Origin: Fomes fomentarius
Lineage: Eukaryota > Basidiomycota > Agaricomycetes > Polyporales > Polyporaceae
DNA length: 64,000 nt
Direction: 5' to 3'
Assembly: GCA_022606135.1 (NCBI GenBank)
Contig: JABYQN010000007.1
Location: forward strand, 310,001 to 374,000
Numbering within the stretch: the stretch's first letter is position 1; each line of letters starts with the position of its first letter. The position numbers were made by a program, and so were the translations under genes. The notes under the pieces are model-generated. The model ran no database searches. It saw nothing but the letters and a program-made list of their open reading frames with translations, and was not told the DNA's origin. Of the stretch, positions 1 through 12,059 are shown piece by piece.

Positions 1-334
1 ATGTAGTCGGACGTGCGGCGGACGACGGACGCGTTGAGCCAGGCAAGGTCGCTCGCCGCGCCATCTGTGGTGAGTGTCAATACGTCATGGCACATATGAG
101 TGAACACGAAGGGACAAAAGACGTACTATAGCTAACATAGTGTCCCCAGGCGTCGCCGACGAGGTCCTTGCCCTTCCAGTAGAGCTTGTTGGCGTACTGG
201 TGGTTTTGGGTCAAGTTCCAGTGGTCGTTGCCGATGACCCATGTGGAGTCGTTGAGCTGCTGGAAGAAAGGACCCTTGGCTGCACACGCGTTGGCGAAGA
301 GGGCGACTACAGCAACTGCACTTGCGAGCAACAT
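1..334 (-). CDS. Rhamnogalacturonan lyase, PL4 type, 5' part (runs off left edge)
   Basis: This is the N-terminal part of a secreted enzyme that I assign to fungal polysaccharide lyase family 4, which cleaves rhamnogalacturonan-I of pectin by beta-elimination outside the cell. The ATG at 334 opens a signal peptide (MLLASAVAVVALFANACAA) followed by family-like segments QLNDSTWVIGNDHWNLTQ and KLYWKGKDLVGDAWGHYVSY. Exon 1 is 127..334. A 62-nt intron (65..126, GTACGT..CACAG) splits an Asn codon, and exon 2 (1..64) continues as NGAASDLAWLNASVVRR, which restores the family's YNGAASDL block. Only about 90 residues are present, so the catalytic region lies outside the window. Family assignment comes from remembered sequence pattern; the reading frame and splice are seen directly. 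Confidence 0.75.
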
Positions 335-1443
335 GGCGGGCGTCGAGGGTGACGAGTGTGAGGTGAGCTGGACGCGCGGCCAGTGAGCTCATGGCGGGCT
401 CGCTGTTTGAATCTTTTGTAGTGTAGGTGGTGCCTGTGAATGAGGAGGGCGGGCCGCTCGGTTCGTGGGCAGGGGAAGGAGGAGGATCACCTTGCGCGCC
501 CTCGTGACTGGGCGGACCGCGGACATTGGGCGGAGAGGTTCACGTGGGCGGCCGCTAGCCTGGGCGGCGTCGCGCTGCGTGCCTTTGAGATGGGCTTTGC
601 TCAACGTCGGCCGCAGCGCAGGGCTAGGCGGCCGGCCTGGCAGAGATCGGCTGGTCACGGGAGCGCGCCCCAGAGACGCCGGAGGAAGTGTCACTGTCGA
701 CTCTGTTTCGTCACGCGTCAAGAGACGCGATTCTCTCGTCGGCCTTCATGCAGTGATGTTGCCTGGAATGCACGATCGACGGCTCGCCCGGGTTCTTGCT
801 CGTTATACGGTACCGTGCACGCCCGCTGTCCTCAAGTCTCCCGAGCTAAACAGGGCCCGAAGCGGTCTTGCAGACGATCCAAGCAAACGTCTCTAGTATG
901 CACGAGTAAGTGTATGCGGTCTGTGCGGCGAGACGTCACTGAGAAACGTAGTTCCAAGTACTACGGCAGGTTAGGTGCCGGACGTCGAATCTGGAAGCTC
1001 ACGACAGCGGGCGAGCGTGAACGCGAAGCCCCACATGCGCCCTTGCGATAGATGTACATGGCTTTGATCGGCGCCGCAAGACGAGTCGCGAGCCCATTCA
1101 ACACCGTCTTCAAGTTCCCAGCGCCCGGTCCTTGACTGCTGCTCGAGTACGAACGCACGAAAGGATGGCATGTGCTAGATGCAAGGATTGGTTCTGGGCA
1201 AAGGCGGCCATGTGAAACGCGCAAACGGCACCCATATTGAACGGTATCGGGTCCGAATATGGGAGCGCAGAAAGGTCCCGAGACGGCTTCGACGCACGCT
1301 CGTTCTTGGTCGCTTGCACTTCTTTCGATCGTCCTCATATTTTGAGCGACGGCGTGCATGTCCATGGCCACCCACCCGTCCCCTCCCTCTCCCCCCACAC
1401 AGTCCGCGATACCTGGACAGTGTTCACGAGCGTATTGCCCCTC
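335..1443. other. Divergent intergenic region between PL4 lyase and DUF6534 gene A
   Basis: About 1.1 kb between two divergently transcribed genes. It should hold both promoters. ORFs on both strands here lack recognisable domains and look like GC-rich chance frames. I see no RNA gene or repeat. Confidence 0.5.
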
Positions 1444-3152
1444 ATGCCCTCCCCCGCCGTTCTTACGTCCGTACTCCAGCTCCACACTCATTCGTCTCAC
1501 ACCGCTGACCCCACCCGCCACACAGCTACGGCCCCATCTTCGTGGGCGTCGTATTCAACGTCCTCCTCTACGGCATCATGATCACCCAAACATACCTATA
1601 CTTCAACGTTTACCGAAAGTCCGTCTTTCTCTCGCACCCCCCGCTCGTCCAGTTCATTCTGACATACCCATTCACCCAGGGACCGTCTGTGGATGAAGCT
1701 TTTCGTCAGTCCTTCTACCCTCGCTCTTACTCGCTCCCGACCGTTCGCTGGTATATTGACATCATGTATGCTCGTTCCCCAGGTTGCACTTCTCTTCCTT
1801 TGTGATACCCTCAACTGCATTTTCGACATCACATTTTTGTATATTCCCCTCGTCAGCAACTTCGGTAAGTTCTACCGCCACGCTGCTCATGGCATATATG
1901 CTCATGTGGCATGTTAGGCAACAACACGTCGCTCACCTACGCGACTTGGGGTAAGCTCACACCTTTCTTCACTGTCGATTTCGACTAATGTGCTTGCTAG
2001 TATTCGCGACAGGTTCGTCAATCTGGGTGTCCAGTTGTGCTGTCGCTGATATTGATGCTCTATCCTGACAATCACAGACCCAGTGATGACCGTATGTCCT
2101 ATTAGAACTTTTCTGTCTCAGCGGTGCTCAAATTCATTGTATAGGCACTCATCGGAAGCCTCGTCCAATGCTTCTTCGCATGGCGAGTCAAGGTTCTCAC
2201 CGACAGTATACCAGCCGTGGCCTTCATCGCATTATGCGCTATATTCCAATTCTGTAAGTCAACATGAGATATTGTTTCCAACATCGCCAACATCCGATCA
2301 GGTGGCGGTCTCGGCACGTCCATCGCTGTTGGCATGATTCCAAAGTTTGTTGAGTTTCAAAAGTTCGAGATCATCGTCATCATCTGGCTTGCGTTTTCTG
2401 CCGTGGCCGATTGTGCCATCACCATCGCCCTCGTGTGGCATCTCGTAAGCCTTGTTCCTCCCTTACATGACAACACTTTGACTGAAAGGTTGTTCACAGC
2501 GTAAGCACAAGACGGGCTTCGCTGCTACCGACGATATCGTCAACAGAATTATTCGGCGTGAGTCGTCGGCGTCTTCAACGTACCCTTTATGTTGCTGATT
2601 CGTACCCAGTCACGGTCCAAACCGGTCTTATCACCGCCCTATGCGCTTTGATCGACCTTGTCCTATTCTTGGCTACGGTTTGTCGATACAGTCAGATCCC
2701 CTTACATTGTAGCTCACCCAATTTTGTAGCCCACCGGTCTCCATCTCGCCTTCAACCTCCCCCTTTCTAAGCTTTACACGAACTCTCTGATGTCGAGCTT
2801 GAACTCCCGTTCTGGATGGAAGTACGGAACCGGCAACGGCGACACTACGAGTGATGAAATGAACCGCACCGAGCGTGGCCGTCAACTGAACGTCCGTGGA
2901 GAGTCGAGCCGTCGTGTGAGTATGATGGTGCGTAATGTCTACCGGCGTCGTGCGATTGATTGATCAATACTCCGTCGTTTGTAGCACACACCGAACCAAG
3001 TCTACATTGACGTCGAGTCGCACGAGATGGTCGACGTTATCGATTCGAAGGTCATGCCTCCCGGGTCGACTCTGTCTGCAATGCCCAAAGCGTACAGCGA
3101 AAAGTCGGGAAGACTAAGTACTGGAAACACGTCCAATGGTTCTCTCGCCTAG
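1444..3152 (+). CDS. DUF6534 multi-pass membrane protein, copy A
   Basis: A seven-helix-like membrane protein of the DUF6534 family, which is expanded in basidiomycetes and has no established function. Thirteen exons give 337 residues: 1444..1466, 1526..1618, 1680..1704, 1783..1864, 1918..1950, 2001..2012, 2078..2091, 2145..2253, 2302..2444, 2500..2557, 2610..2677, 2730..2915, 2985..3152. Hallmarks in order are YGPIFVGVVFNVLLYGIM, a KDRLWMKLF segment, FCDTLN-like LFLCDTLNCIFDITFLY, GGLGTSIAVG, the helix EIIVIIWLAFSAVADCA, and TGLHLAFNLPLSKLYTNSLM before a hydrophilic tail. The start was chosen because exon 1 (MPSPAVLT) matches exon 1 of copy B in length and phase. Two donors are GTCCGT. Exon 12 could alternatively end at 2930 (GTGCGT). 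Exons 6 and 7 are only 12 and 14 nt. Confidence 0.85.
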
Positions 3153-6100
3153 GAGCTTGCACTTCACGTCTAGGATGAGGACGACGTGATGAAAATTGTA
3201 TTGTTAGCTGTTACGCTCCCCTGTGGCTTTTGTGGTTTGCATATGTTGTATAGCTAGTGGGCCGGTGAACGTTTGAACCTTGATCGTAGTGATTTGTATT
3301 CATTCGAACCCTTGTAGTGGACATGTATGTATTTTTGGACACTGTCCGACTGCTCTGCGACGCCGGTGCCAGCTTTACGTTGATCCGAGTCGTTCTCAGC
3401 TTGTCGGACTCCCTTATGTCAGTAACGTATCAGTAACGTACTCGATTGGCTGAATCAACCCTTCCCCCTTAAGTAGTCGTTACCCTTAGTTGTGAAAGGT
3501 AAGTAGGGTCGAAGAAACACGTTTGAGTAGAATTTAAGGGGCGCTAGCAGAGGCACGAGGAAAAAGCTGAGGGGAGAAGGTAGAAGTCTCCGAACGTAGA
3601 CGGGATGACCCCCAGCGTCATTGTTGCCGCCGGGCGCTCCGAGTCGTCCTCCAGGCTCTGTTCGGAACTTAGTAGGCCTGCTGTCACTGCAGTACTAGTG
3701 TCACTCTTAGGCTCATCTTGTTTGCGTACTCCTGCCCCCTGGACCAGGCTACTGCTGCTTGCTATGAAGCGCACTGCAGCCTGCGGTTCTCAACGAACCG
3801 ATAACCATGCACTTCCAACTTGATTCTTATGGTTGACATGATGCTCTCGGAGGCTCGACGGCATGGCACACTGGGGGGCTTCTATGTCGGATGTCGTGCA
3901 GCATACAGGTCATGTTGCTTAGCGGGCGCAGTCATCGCTACGTTGCGCTTGTCACTCCCCCACAGCCATAGAATGCATTGCATTCTGTTGATGCACGTGC
4001 CGGCCGCTTAGTCTCCACTAAGCTCTCCGAGTCTTCTGATACAGTACGTCGCGTCCAGTCATGATCAAGCGTAGTCGAGGTCAACTGGCAGTGTGACTGG
4101 TCTGGAACTGACAGCTTGCACGCCCATGCGTTCTGATATTCAACATATTGGGACCGTTGGAAGGAACTTAGGAAGACCAGAGGAAGACATTCCGCATAAC
4201 GTATCTTCTGCTTGGCGGAAACACTTCCGAGTGAAGAAGGTCCGTGGGCCGTACGTGGTCTCGGAATGTTGACCTATATTTGTCTAGATATCATACCACC
4301 GGACATAATATACCCGATACCGAACGCGAATCGTGGCATATCCGTGGTAGGCTGTTACAAAACTGTGTACAAACTCGCGACGGCGGCCGCGGCGGTGATG
4401 ACCACGAATATGGTGCGACGGTCGAGCTGATCCCCAAGACTCTAAGAGCACATATGCGCCCGCATGCTTGCGGAGGGAGAACCACTGGAAGCGAGCGAGA
4501 TCGCAGCCCCGGAACGTAAGTTTCTCGCACAAGCTCGGCGGGGACCTGGGACTATGAGAACGCGGCGGCTGACAGTATGTAGTGGTGTTCCATGTTTATG
4601 ACACCTTCAGGTGGTTGCTACGATATCGTCGGCGGCCGTCTCCGACGCTTCCGAGTCCATCGGGCGAAGCGACATGCTCTAACCCGGGCGATTCGGATTC
4701 GGAACAGAGCGCAAGAGGGCTGCTCGATTCTCATAAGGAACGCGGGACGCGTTGAGGGCTCTTTGATGGAGGTTAATAGACGTATGTAGGCGAGGGGGGT
4801 TCAACGGTTCGGCAAGCTGGTCGGAAATCCTCTTCCTCTCCATGGACCATGGGACGCACCGACAAGGGTATGGGCACAAACTGCAAAAGCGCTTGGGTGG
4901 ACGAGAGAGAAGTTATGGTTGCTTGCGCCCATCGCATCTGTCAATGGCATGTGAATGCGTCCCGCATTCCTAGGAATTGAGCAGCCCTACGCGGACTTTC
5001 GGCATGGACAGCCTACAGGTGCGCCCATCGTGGACACTGGAATGTTACTCGACTGTTCCGGAGAATGCAGAGGTTCGTGAACGTCGCTTGTGCTCAATGC
5101 CGGCATCGTGGTGACTCACCATTTACGACGCCAGCTGTCAGCACCGCTCCTGTGTGGTATATACTATAGGCTGTCACGGCACAAAACAACCCAATGGTCG
5201 CTCCCGCAAACGATGACTATGAGATGTACATGGTGAGCGCATACAGTGTCTTTGGCATCTGCAGACGGACTGACGATGGTAGGCGTCCGCGCCAATCATG
5301 GCTGGCTTCTTCTAATATTAAATACATGTGCGTGGCCGCACCACGGCGCATCTGAAACAATTGAAACTTCTCTTCTTCTCATGTTACCAACTCTTCGTGA
5401 GAGAGTAGCGGTAATAGGACCCGTTGATGATGTTCTGATACAGGCTGAACATTGCAACGATGCCCATGCCCATGCCAAACGTCGGAAAGACACGCATATT
5501 GAAGGGGGAAGACTTGTGCCTTCACTGGTACGTCCGTCCTCCATGAGACCCAGTGTTTCGCGGGGCTTTATGCCGTGAATCGAAGGAAGTATTGACAGGT
5601 GTGCGACGTGAGGGACATCGCACTCCTGCCAGCTTTTCTGTCGCATCGTGGTTCTATGTCTTAAAAATCGTCATGGCATCCGACAAATGATAGACAAGAG
5701 ACTGGAAGGGCGCAGTGGACAGAACAATCCGATCGGATGACAGGACGATATGTCACCAGACTCCAGGTTGCCTTCTTCTGGCACCACCATTGTCATCCAC
5801 CCATCTCTCGTATGTCATGGATACTGGTGCGTCCTTGCCGTAAGTCTTTGCTCACCGCGTCAAATAGATGACCTGGGGAGCATGCGTACGTTGGCGCGGC
5901 GACTGGTCAGAATCTGCGGATCGCGTGCGGCGTGCGTGCAAGCGTAGCGTGCCTGTCTGAACGTCAACGCCGCGGATGCTCTGGTTATGGGGGACAGGCT
6001 TTTCGGGGAGGCTAAGGGACAATGTAACGCCATCGCGGTGCCCGACACTAGCGAGACATCCTTCTTTGGAGAAGCGGTAAGGGAAGCTCGTGGACGTCAT

Positions 6101-6995
6101 GGGTGCTTGCCGGCAGAATTTGCTACTCTCCCTTAAGGTCGTCGGCCGAAGTGCAGGACTGGGTTGGCGAGGGACTGCGATGGACGGGAGAAGAGAGGCG
6201 GGACATAAAACCCCGGAGTACATCAGACGGGAGAGAAGCCACACCCAGCGACTTGCGGAGGCGAAGATGTCGTCAGTTTACCGTGCGTTGGGAGAGCGCG
6301 GAGTACGCTCGTCCTGGTCGCTGCGGACGCACACACAGGCTGTCGTAAGCCGTCCGTGAAGGCGGTAAACTAGAGCCTTGGAAGATTCGATACCTTCTTG
6401 GATAAGATTCAAGATTTGGCATCCGTTACCGACGTCCGTCACCCTGATGGATGTGGCGGATTGGCGTATAAACCGATCGGTGGCAGGCTAGTATACTCCT
6501 CCTCCCTCCCTCGCCCTGACATTTGCCTTCATCCTATCCCGCCCCGCCTGGTATATCGGCCGCCTCAGCAAGCGCCGTCAGGCACCCTCTGTCTCCGGTG
6601 CTACGCCTTCAGTGTTGGAACATATCGCGTCTGGGCACACAGACTCTGTGCGACCGTCCAGATCGGACCTTCACTGACCTGCTGACCACTGGTATGTCCA
6701 TCTTTCAACTATTCCTATCACACGTACATCCGCGATCTCCTCTCCATTTACGGTAATATTAGCGCTCTTGTGCTTGCCCGATGTTGGCACTCTCCGCTCC
6801 TCACTAATACTCCTCCGCACTCGCTCCACCTCCCTGAGTCTTGCTCGTGTCTCGTAATCTCGTACTAAGGACCTACTTTGTCTGCGCACAGCGTGACTAT
6901 CGCACACATTTCACTATCCAGTGTGTGCACAGATCTCTCTCGGAGACCTCCGGACACTACCCTCAGTGTTCGCACGCCATCATTAACTTGTCAGG
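3153..6995. other. Unassigned 3.8-kb spacer between DUF6534 paralogs
   Basis: No gene could be assembled here. There is a weak coding-like signal on the minus strand at 5384..5497, a 37-residue frame starting MRVFPTFGMGMGIVAMFSLY that could be a single membrane helix. On the plus strand a short exon-like piece around 5188..5232 ends at a GTGAGC donor. Neither connects convincingly to neighbours. Decayed genes or old transposon remnants are both possible. The last part must carry the promoter of the second DUF6534 gene. Confidence 0.4.
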
Positions 6996-8862
6996 ATGGG
7001 CACACCAGCGGTCGATATGTACGTTCAACGTCCCTTTCTCCTTCAACCTGTGCAGGCTGCTGACTAGGCTCACACGTCTCTTAGTTATGGCCCGATTTTC
7101 ATCGGTGTCGTGTTCAACATTGCGTTGTATGGGATCATGGTCACCCAGACGTACCTGTATTTCAATGTGTACAGACGGTGAGTTCTGTTGATTGTGAGCT
7201 GGGTGCGGTGCATTTGAGACTGGGACAATCAAACAGGGATAAAATATGGATGAAGATTCTGGTAGGCACATCGCCCGTCTGCGCTTGGTTCCACTGCTGA
7301 CGAGGAGTCAGGTCTTCGTTTTGTTCTTTTGCGACACCCTCAACTGTTGCTTTGACGTCGCATTCCTTTATATACCCCTTGTCAACAACTTCGGTCAGTA
7401 GCTGTCCGTGCCTTTCACAGATCCCTTCTCTGAGGAATGCACTTCAGGAGACACGGAGAAGATCATCAAGGCCGATTGGAGTGCGTCCTGCTGTCTCTTC
7501 CGTAATGCGTCCGTCTAGCTCACACGACCGTCGTTGCAGTCTTCGCCACAGGTGCGCGCGATATCCTAACAAACGTTTCGCCTCCATCTGAGCCGTTCCG
7601 CCCGTTGCGCTTCTAGATCCCGTCATGACGGTAAGACACTGGCGACTTCCCCTTCTTCGGAGAACGACCGACTGAAGTTTATTCTTCCAGGCGATCATCG
7701 CAGCGCTCGTCCAGTTGTTCTTCGCCTGGAGGGTAAAGATTCTCACAGGACACATATTCTCCGTCTGTGTCATCGTGGTCAGCTCAGTGGCGCAACTGTG
7801 TGAGTAGTCGCAGCGTTGTCCGTAACCATCTCCAACCCTGGACGCTGACGCAATGGCTGAATGGATGACTCTAGGCGGAGGGCTGGGCACGTCCATCGCC
7901 GTCGGCATGATCCCCGAGTTCACCAATTTCCAAAAGTTCAAGGTTATTGTCATCATCTGGTTGGCGTTCTCTGCGGTGGCCGACACACTGATTACTACGG
8001 CGCTCGTGTGGCATCTGGTACAGCATCTCCGTTTGGGCCTTCGGGCATTGGACGGTGTCACAGCTGACAAGTCATCATTCAATGCAGCGGAAGAACAAGA
8101 CTGGCATGGTTGTCACGGACGGTATCATCAACAGAATCATCCGCTGTGAGTGTCGTGATTAGTTTCGAGAGGCTCAGTAACTGGCAGTATGCTGACCGCT
8201 CGTGGGGTTTCTTCCTCTTCCTAGTAACGGTGCAGACCGGTCTGATTACCGCACTCTGTGCTATCATTGACCTCATTCTTTTCCTCATCTTCGTGAGCCA
8301 GCGGTGGTGTCCGGCGCTTGTATGAATGCGATTGACTAACTACCTTTGTGGCTCATCCCGGTGTACAGCCCACTGGTCTCCACCTAATCTTCAACCTGCC
8401 GCTCTCAAAACTCTACACCAACTCGCTCATGTCGAGCCTCAACTCCCGCCAAGGCTGGCAGTACGACTCCAGCACAGGAGTGAGCCAGAACCGCGCAGAG
8501 CAGCCGAACGGTCTGACGCGGCCCCGGAATGTCAACGTGAACATGCTCAGGAGCGAGAACGGCAGACGCGTGAGTCTCGGGGCCCGTCTCATACCTCCTT
8601 ACGACTCGGCCGTCCTCCATGCCTTTATTGCCCGTGTCATTTCGCATCCGTTCTATCACAGATCGTTCTTGACAACTTCTCTCGCTGACACGATGCTTTG
8701 GCAATCACTTCATAGGGACCCCAAGAGATCTATATCGACGTGGAGTCGCACGAGATGGTGGACGTCGATGCCAAACCGACACATCCTTATGCAAATGCGA
8801 GCGGACCGTATGTGCCAGACCAGAAGATGACGCCTGTGAGCAGCGACGGGGAGATGGCATGA
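6996..8862 (+). CDS. DUF6534 multi-pass membrane protein, copy B
   Basis: Paralog of the gene at 1444..3152, on the same strand and with the same 13-exon plan: 6996..7018, 7085..7177, 7237..7261, 7312..7393, 7448..7480, 7540..7551, 7617..7630, 7691..7799, 7875..8017, 8088..8145, 8225..8292, 8369..8569, 8716..8862. These sum to 335 residues. Exons 1 to 11 have exactly the same lengths in both genes; only the two C-terminal exons differ. Family segments include YGPIFIGVVFNIALYGIM, FCDTLNCCFDVAFLYIPLV, CGGLGTSIAVGMIPEF, VIIWLAFSAVADTL and PTGLHLIFNLPLSKLYTNSL. The C-terminal cytosolic-type tail (IYIDVESHEMVDVD) is also conserved. Function is unknown; it should act as an integral membrane protein. 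Confidence 0.87.
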
Positions 8863-9104
8863 TGGGTATCCTTGTGTATTGTAATTCACATGTCGTATTC
8901 CTTGCTGTACCGGGACTGGGCGAGCGTGCTGCTGCATCCCTCAATCCACTAATCTCAGTCACTTCTTCTGTACCTAAGATTGAAACATGCTGATCACTAC
9001 AGTACTACGCCGCGTGTGCACTCACCACTGAAGCATCCGTAACATCGTTGAACTTGCAAACAAATTCTATTTAGGGTTATTTGGATAAAAAGACTACCCG
9101 GGTA

Positions 9105-9175
9105 TGCATTAAGGGGGAATCGAACCCCCGGCGGGTCGATGGCAACGACCCAGGTTACCACTACCCCATTAATGC
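9105..9175 (-). tRNA. tRNA-Gly (anticodon GCC)
   Basis: A 71-nt cloverleaf: acceptor stem GCATTAA/TTAATGC, D-arm with AGTGGTA, anticodon stem GGTCG/CGACC around loop TTGCCAT (anticodon GCC), and T-arm GGGGG-TTCGATT-CCCCC. The internal B box GGTTCGATTCC is intact and there is no intron. An identical gene lies in inverse orientation at 18609..18679. Confidence 0.95.
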
Positions 9176-9271
9176 TATATTGTGTTTTGGCCTAGTACAA
9201 TACTGGTCTCACCTGGCGTCTATCGGCACAACCGTGCCAAACATCCCTCTGGTCCGTGCGCACAGTCGTCA

Positions 9272-9279
9272 CTATATAG
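9272..9279 (+). promoter_or_regulatory. TATA box of the U2 snRNA gene
   Basis: CTATATAG lies about 20-27 nt upstream of the inferred U2 start, a normal TATA-to-start spacing. This suggests an autonomous promoter, not processing from a longer transcript. Confidence 0.6.
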
Positions 9280-9298
9280 CCCGCGCTCAGACTTTGTG

Positions 9299-9485
9299 AT
9301 TCCTTACCACTCTGGCCTTTTGGCTTAGATCAAGTGTAGTATCTGTTCTTAATAGTTTAACCACTATTATGGGGGCACCGCCCCCATTATTGGTTATCTA
9401 ATTTTTGCCGCCCTTGTTCCTCGAGCTCTGCTTGCAACTCGGGGGCGCGATGACCTTGCTACTGCACTGTCGGCTTGTGTCGTCG
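9299..9485 (+). ncRNA. U2: U2 spliceosomal snRNA
   Basis: U2 pairs with intron branch points and binds SF3a/SF3b. The 5' domain carries the near-invariant block CTTTTGGCTTAGATCAAGTG followed by TAGTATCTGTTCTT, with the branch-point recognition element GTAGTA at 9337..9342. Stem IIa (AATAGT..ACTATT) is followed by stem IIb GGGGGCACCGCCCCC, an Sm site ATTTTTG near 9410, and two 3' stem-loops; the last contains the conserved-looking CTACTGCACTG loop region. GGCTTAGATC (not GGCTAAGATC) is as in Schizosaccharomyces. The 5' end is uncertain by about 5 nt and the 3' end by about 15 nt. Confidence 0.92.
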
Positions 9486-9827
9486 GGGGATCTTCTTCTT
9501 CATCTTTTTGAGGTACCCTTGGTTCTGGCCAGTTGGTCAGAAGCTCGGTGCTCCAAATGGATTAAGTAGTGGATAGCAGGCATTTGGTCGCTTTGGTCAC
9601 GAGCATGTACACAGTTGATGTTGTTTAGAGCTACTCGCCGGAATGAATACTGGGCTCTCTAGCTGAAGCTCGCGAACATGATTTCAGAGGCATACATAGC
9701 ATCCATCAGTTAGGAAACATTCATCCACATTGACAAAGCATGCAATGTATAGATGTACAAGACTGGGGACAAGTTGCAATTGACCAGAAGTGATGCAGCG
9801 AACCAGTGGACCAATACATAAATAACT
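9486..9827. other. Spacer between U2 snRNA and ERV46 stop codon
   Basis: About 340 nt that should hold the 3' processing signal of U2 and the 3' UTR of the minus-strand ERV46 gene. I see no other feature. Confidence 0.4.
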
Positions 9828-11634
9828 TCACATGAGCTTCCCGTTCGTGTAACCATTGACCGGAGATGAGTGGCCACCGCTCTTTTTGAGAGCCTTGCGG
9901 GTCGCAAAGAGGGCGCTGTCGATGAGTGATGCCACCGTCAAGACTCCTCCCACAATCGCGCACGTCCTGCCATGTTTGGTCGGCGATTAACAACTGCATA
10001 GAGAGGATGTGTTTGCAAACGTACGAGGTGAGGAAGTGAGCGAAAGACTGCCGTGTCTCGGCGTGACGGATGAGGAGTGGCGAAATCTCATAGTTGAAGA
10101 ATGCGCCAGGGATGCCGCCCGTGCCGTGACCGACGTGGATACCAGCAGGAGTACTATCCTCCGAGCCCTTATCCAGGTCGCGCTCGAAGTGCGTTGCGCT
10201 GTACTGATGCGTGTTGACCTGAGGTATCATGAGCGTTTGATGAAGACCTTGCAAGCTCGTGCAGAGCCCCACTCACCGTCTTGCCGTCGAGCGTCTGGAA
10301 CTGCGTCGACACAACCTTCAAGAAATACTGGAACATGTAGTTCTGCTTGATCGTCTGTGGCGGGGCGGCACATCATCAGTACTCCTTCTCGTGATGACAC
10401 CAACGCATGCACGAGACCACATACCCGACCCTCGGTGCCATCGAGCGGGTTCGCAGCGATGCCAAGCTTCTGCTTTTGCTCCTTGCCGAGCCGCGCCTTG
10501 TTGAAGTCGTACTCGTCGTCGCCCTCGAACGCGAGATGATGAATCTTGTGCGTGAAGTCGTGGCGGTTCCCGTCCGTGCGCAGGTATGGCACGAGCTCGT
10601 AGAGGTTGTGTGCGGCCGTGCGGAACGAGCGGCCGGGCGAGAGGTGGATGTTGCCGACGACCTTGTTCACGCGCACCTTTCCTGCGATATTGCAACCTTC
10701 ATGCGCCTGCTCCTTCAACTTTTCTGACCAGCCCTCCTTGACGCACTACGAGAGAAGGGCGTTGAATTGTGGGCTGACAGGTGAAGCTTACCATCAAGAC
10801 GTACCTGCTCGATCGAGTCTGGTCGGTTGAAGCTCCATCCTCGGTTCACGTACGCCTGACGCACATCCTCGCAGGTTTGGCAGCATCCACCCTCCGGCTC
10901 AACACCGCCATAGCAGGAACCACAGTAGCCGTTCTGGCGCTGTTCGTTCAGCTTGTCAAGGTCGTTCTGGAGTTCGGTGGTGATCGAGTCCGGGACGGGT
11001 ACGCCGCGCTCGTCCAGACGAGTCTTGAGAATGTTGTGGGTGATGTCAGATTGAGTTTCACCGCTGATATCCATGACGTCCAAACTGAGCACTGGAACGG
11101 GATAGACAAGTCAGTAGAATTCTCGAATATCCGAATGTGTTGCACGGCACAGCGTGAACGGAGCCTAGGCGTGATTTCGAGGATGCTCGCACTGGGCTTC
11201 GTAGCGCGATGTTGCAACACTTGAGCCGATAGACACTCACGGTAGCATGGTACCCTCGGGAATGTGACATTCATGTTCACCGTCAACTTCTCTCCCCTGC
11301 TCCGGTCTACGACGATGGACGTGTCGACATTGACGCGCCGGTAGTCCAAAAACTCGATTGTGGTGAACGAGAAGATAATCGCCGCCGCGATGATGGTCAC
11401 TTCACAGCGTACCCACACGGGAATAGATTAGTATACCAAGCAAAGAGAGTCTGTGGGAGACGGAGGCAGAAGAACATACAGAGCGCCCCGGTGCGTGTCT
11501 TGACCTTCACATCCTCCATAGTCTGTGCGGGCAATTAGCACATATGCCCTGCCGCAGCGTCGGATATCGCGCGAGTTGCTGACCTTTCCGAAGGCATCGA
11601 CGCCCTTGAGGGCACTGAGGAAGCCTTTCGCCAT
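9828..11634 (-). CDS. ERV46: ERV46/ERGIC3-type COPII vesicle cargo receptor
   Basis: Erv46 forms a complex with Erv41 that cycles between ER and Golgi in COPII/COPI vesicles and retrieves ER residents. Eight exons (11584..11634, 11480..11522, 11241..11399, 11091..10805, 10745..10425, 10354..10277, 10218..10025, 9966..9828) give 423 residues, the usual size. Exon 1 reads MAKGFLSALKGVDAFGK. A first membrane helix follows (LTIIAAAIIFSFTTIEFLDY). The lumenal part has VTFPRVPCYLLSLDVMDISG and the Cys-rich CGSCYGG..GGCCQTCEDVR module. NYMFQYFLKVV and GIPGAFFNYEISPLLI are followed by the second helix CAIVGGVLTVASLIDSALF and a short tail. The tail ends in NGYTNGKLM. Splices are all in phase. The family is certain by motif order. 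Confidence 0.95.
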
Positions 11635-11746
11635 GTCGCCTTTGCCTTGTCCGAGTCGCAAAACTAATAAACTAGTAGAAAGAAGAGAAACCGGGGTGAA
11701 GGAAAGTGAGGATGGCCAGTCCTCGCAGTCTCGCGCGACAGCAGTA

Positions 11747-11774
11747 GTGGTGGTGGTGGTGGTGGTGGTGGTGG
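11747..11774. repeat. (TGG)n trinucleotide microsatellite
   Basis: About nine perfect TGG units just upstream of the ERV46 start codon. On the ERV46-sense strand this is a CCA-rich leader, probably in the 5' UTR or promoter. Confidence 0.85.
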
Positions 11775-12059
11775 AGAAAAGAGTGTTGTGAAGGCCTCGG
11801 ATGGGCAGCACACTCAGTCCCAGTTCGGTCAGACGCGTAGCAATTATGAGCGACCGGGGCGACCGGGTGACGTGTCACCGCCACATGATCGAGTCCCTCT
11901 TCAGGCGTCTCGTGCACAGTCCCTCCGACCATCTCCCAGAAATTAGCCGTAAGGCATACCATACTCTACCCGTCTTCTATGTACAAGAAGCCCCGCGCGA
12001 AGCTACCAAAGGCGTGCACGACGACCGAGGACAACCCGAGTGCGCGAGCACGGCCATGG

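Noticed and set aside
440..1051. Plus-strand ORF of 203 codons upstream of DUF6534 gene A
   Set aside because: Arg/Ser-rich composition typical of a GC-rich shadow frame, no domain, and it overlaps the expected divergent promoter.
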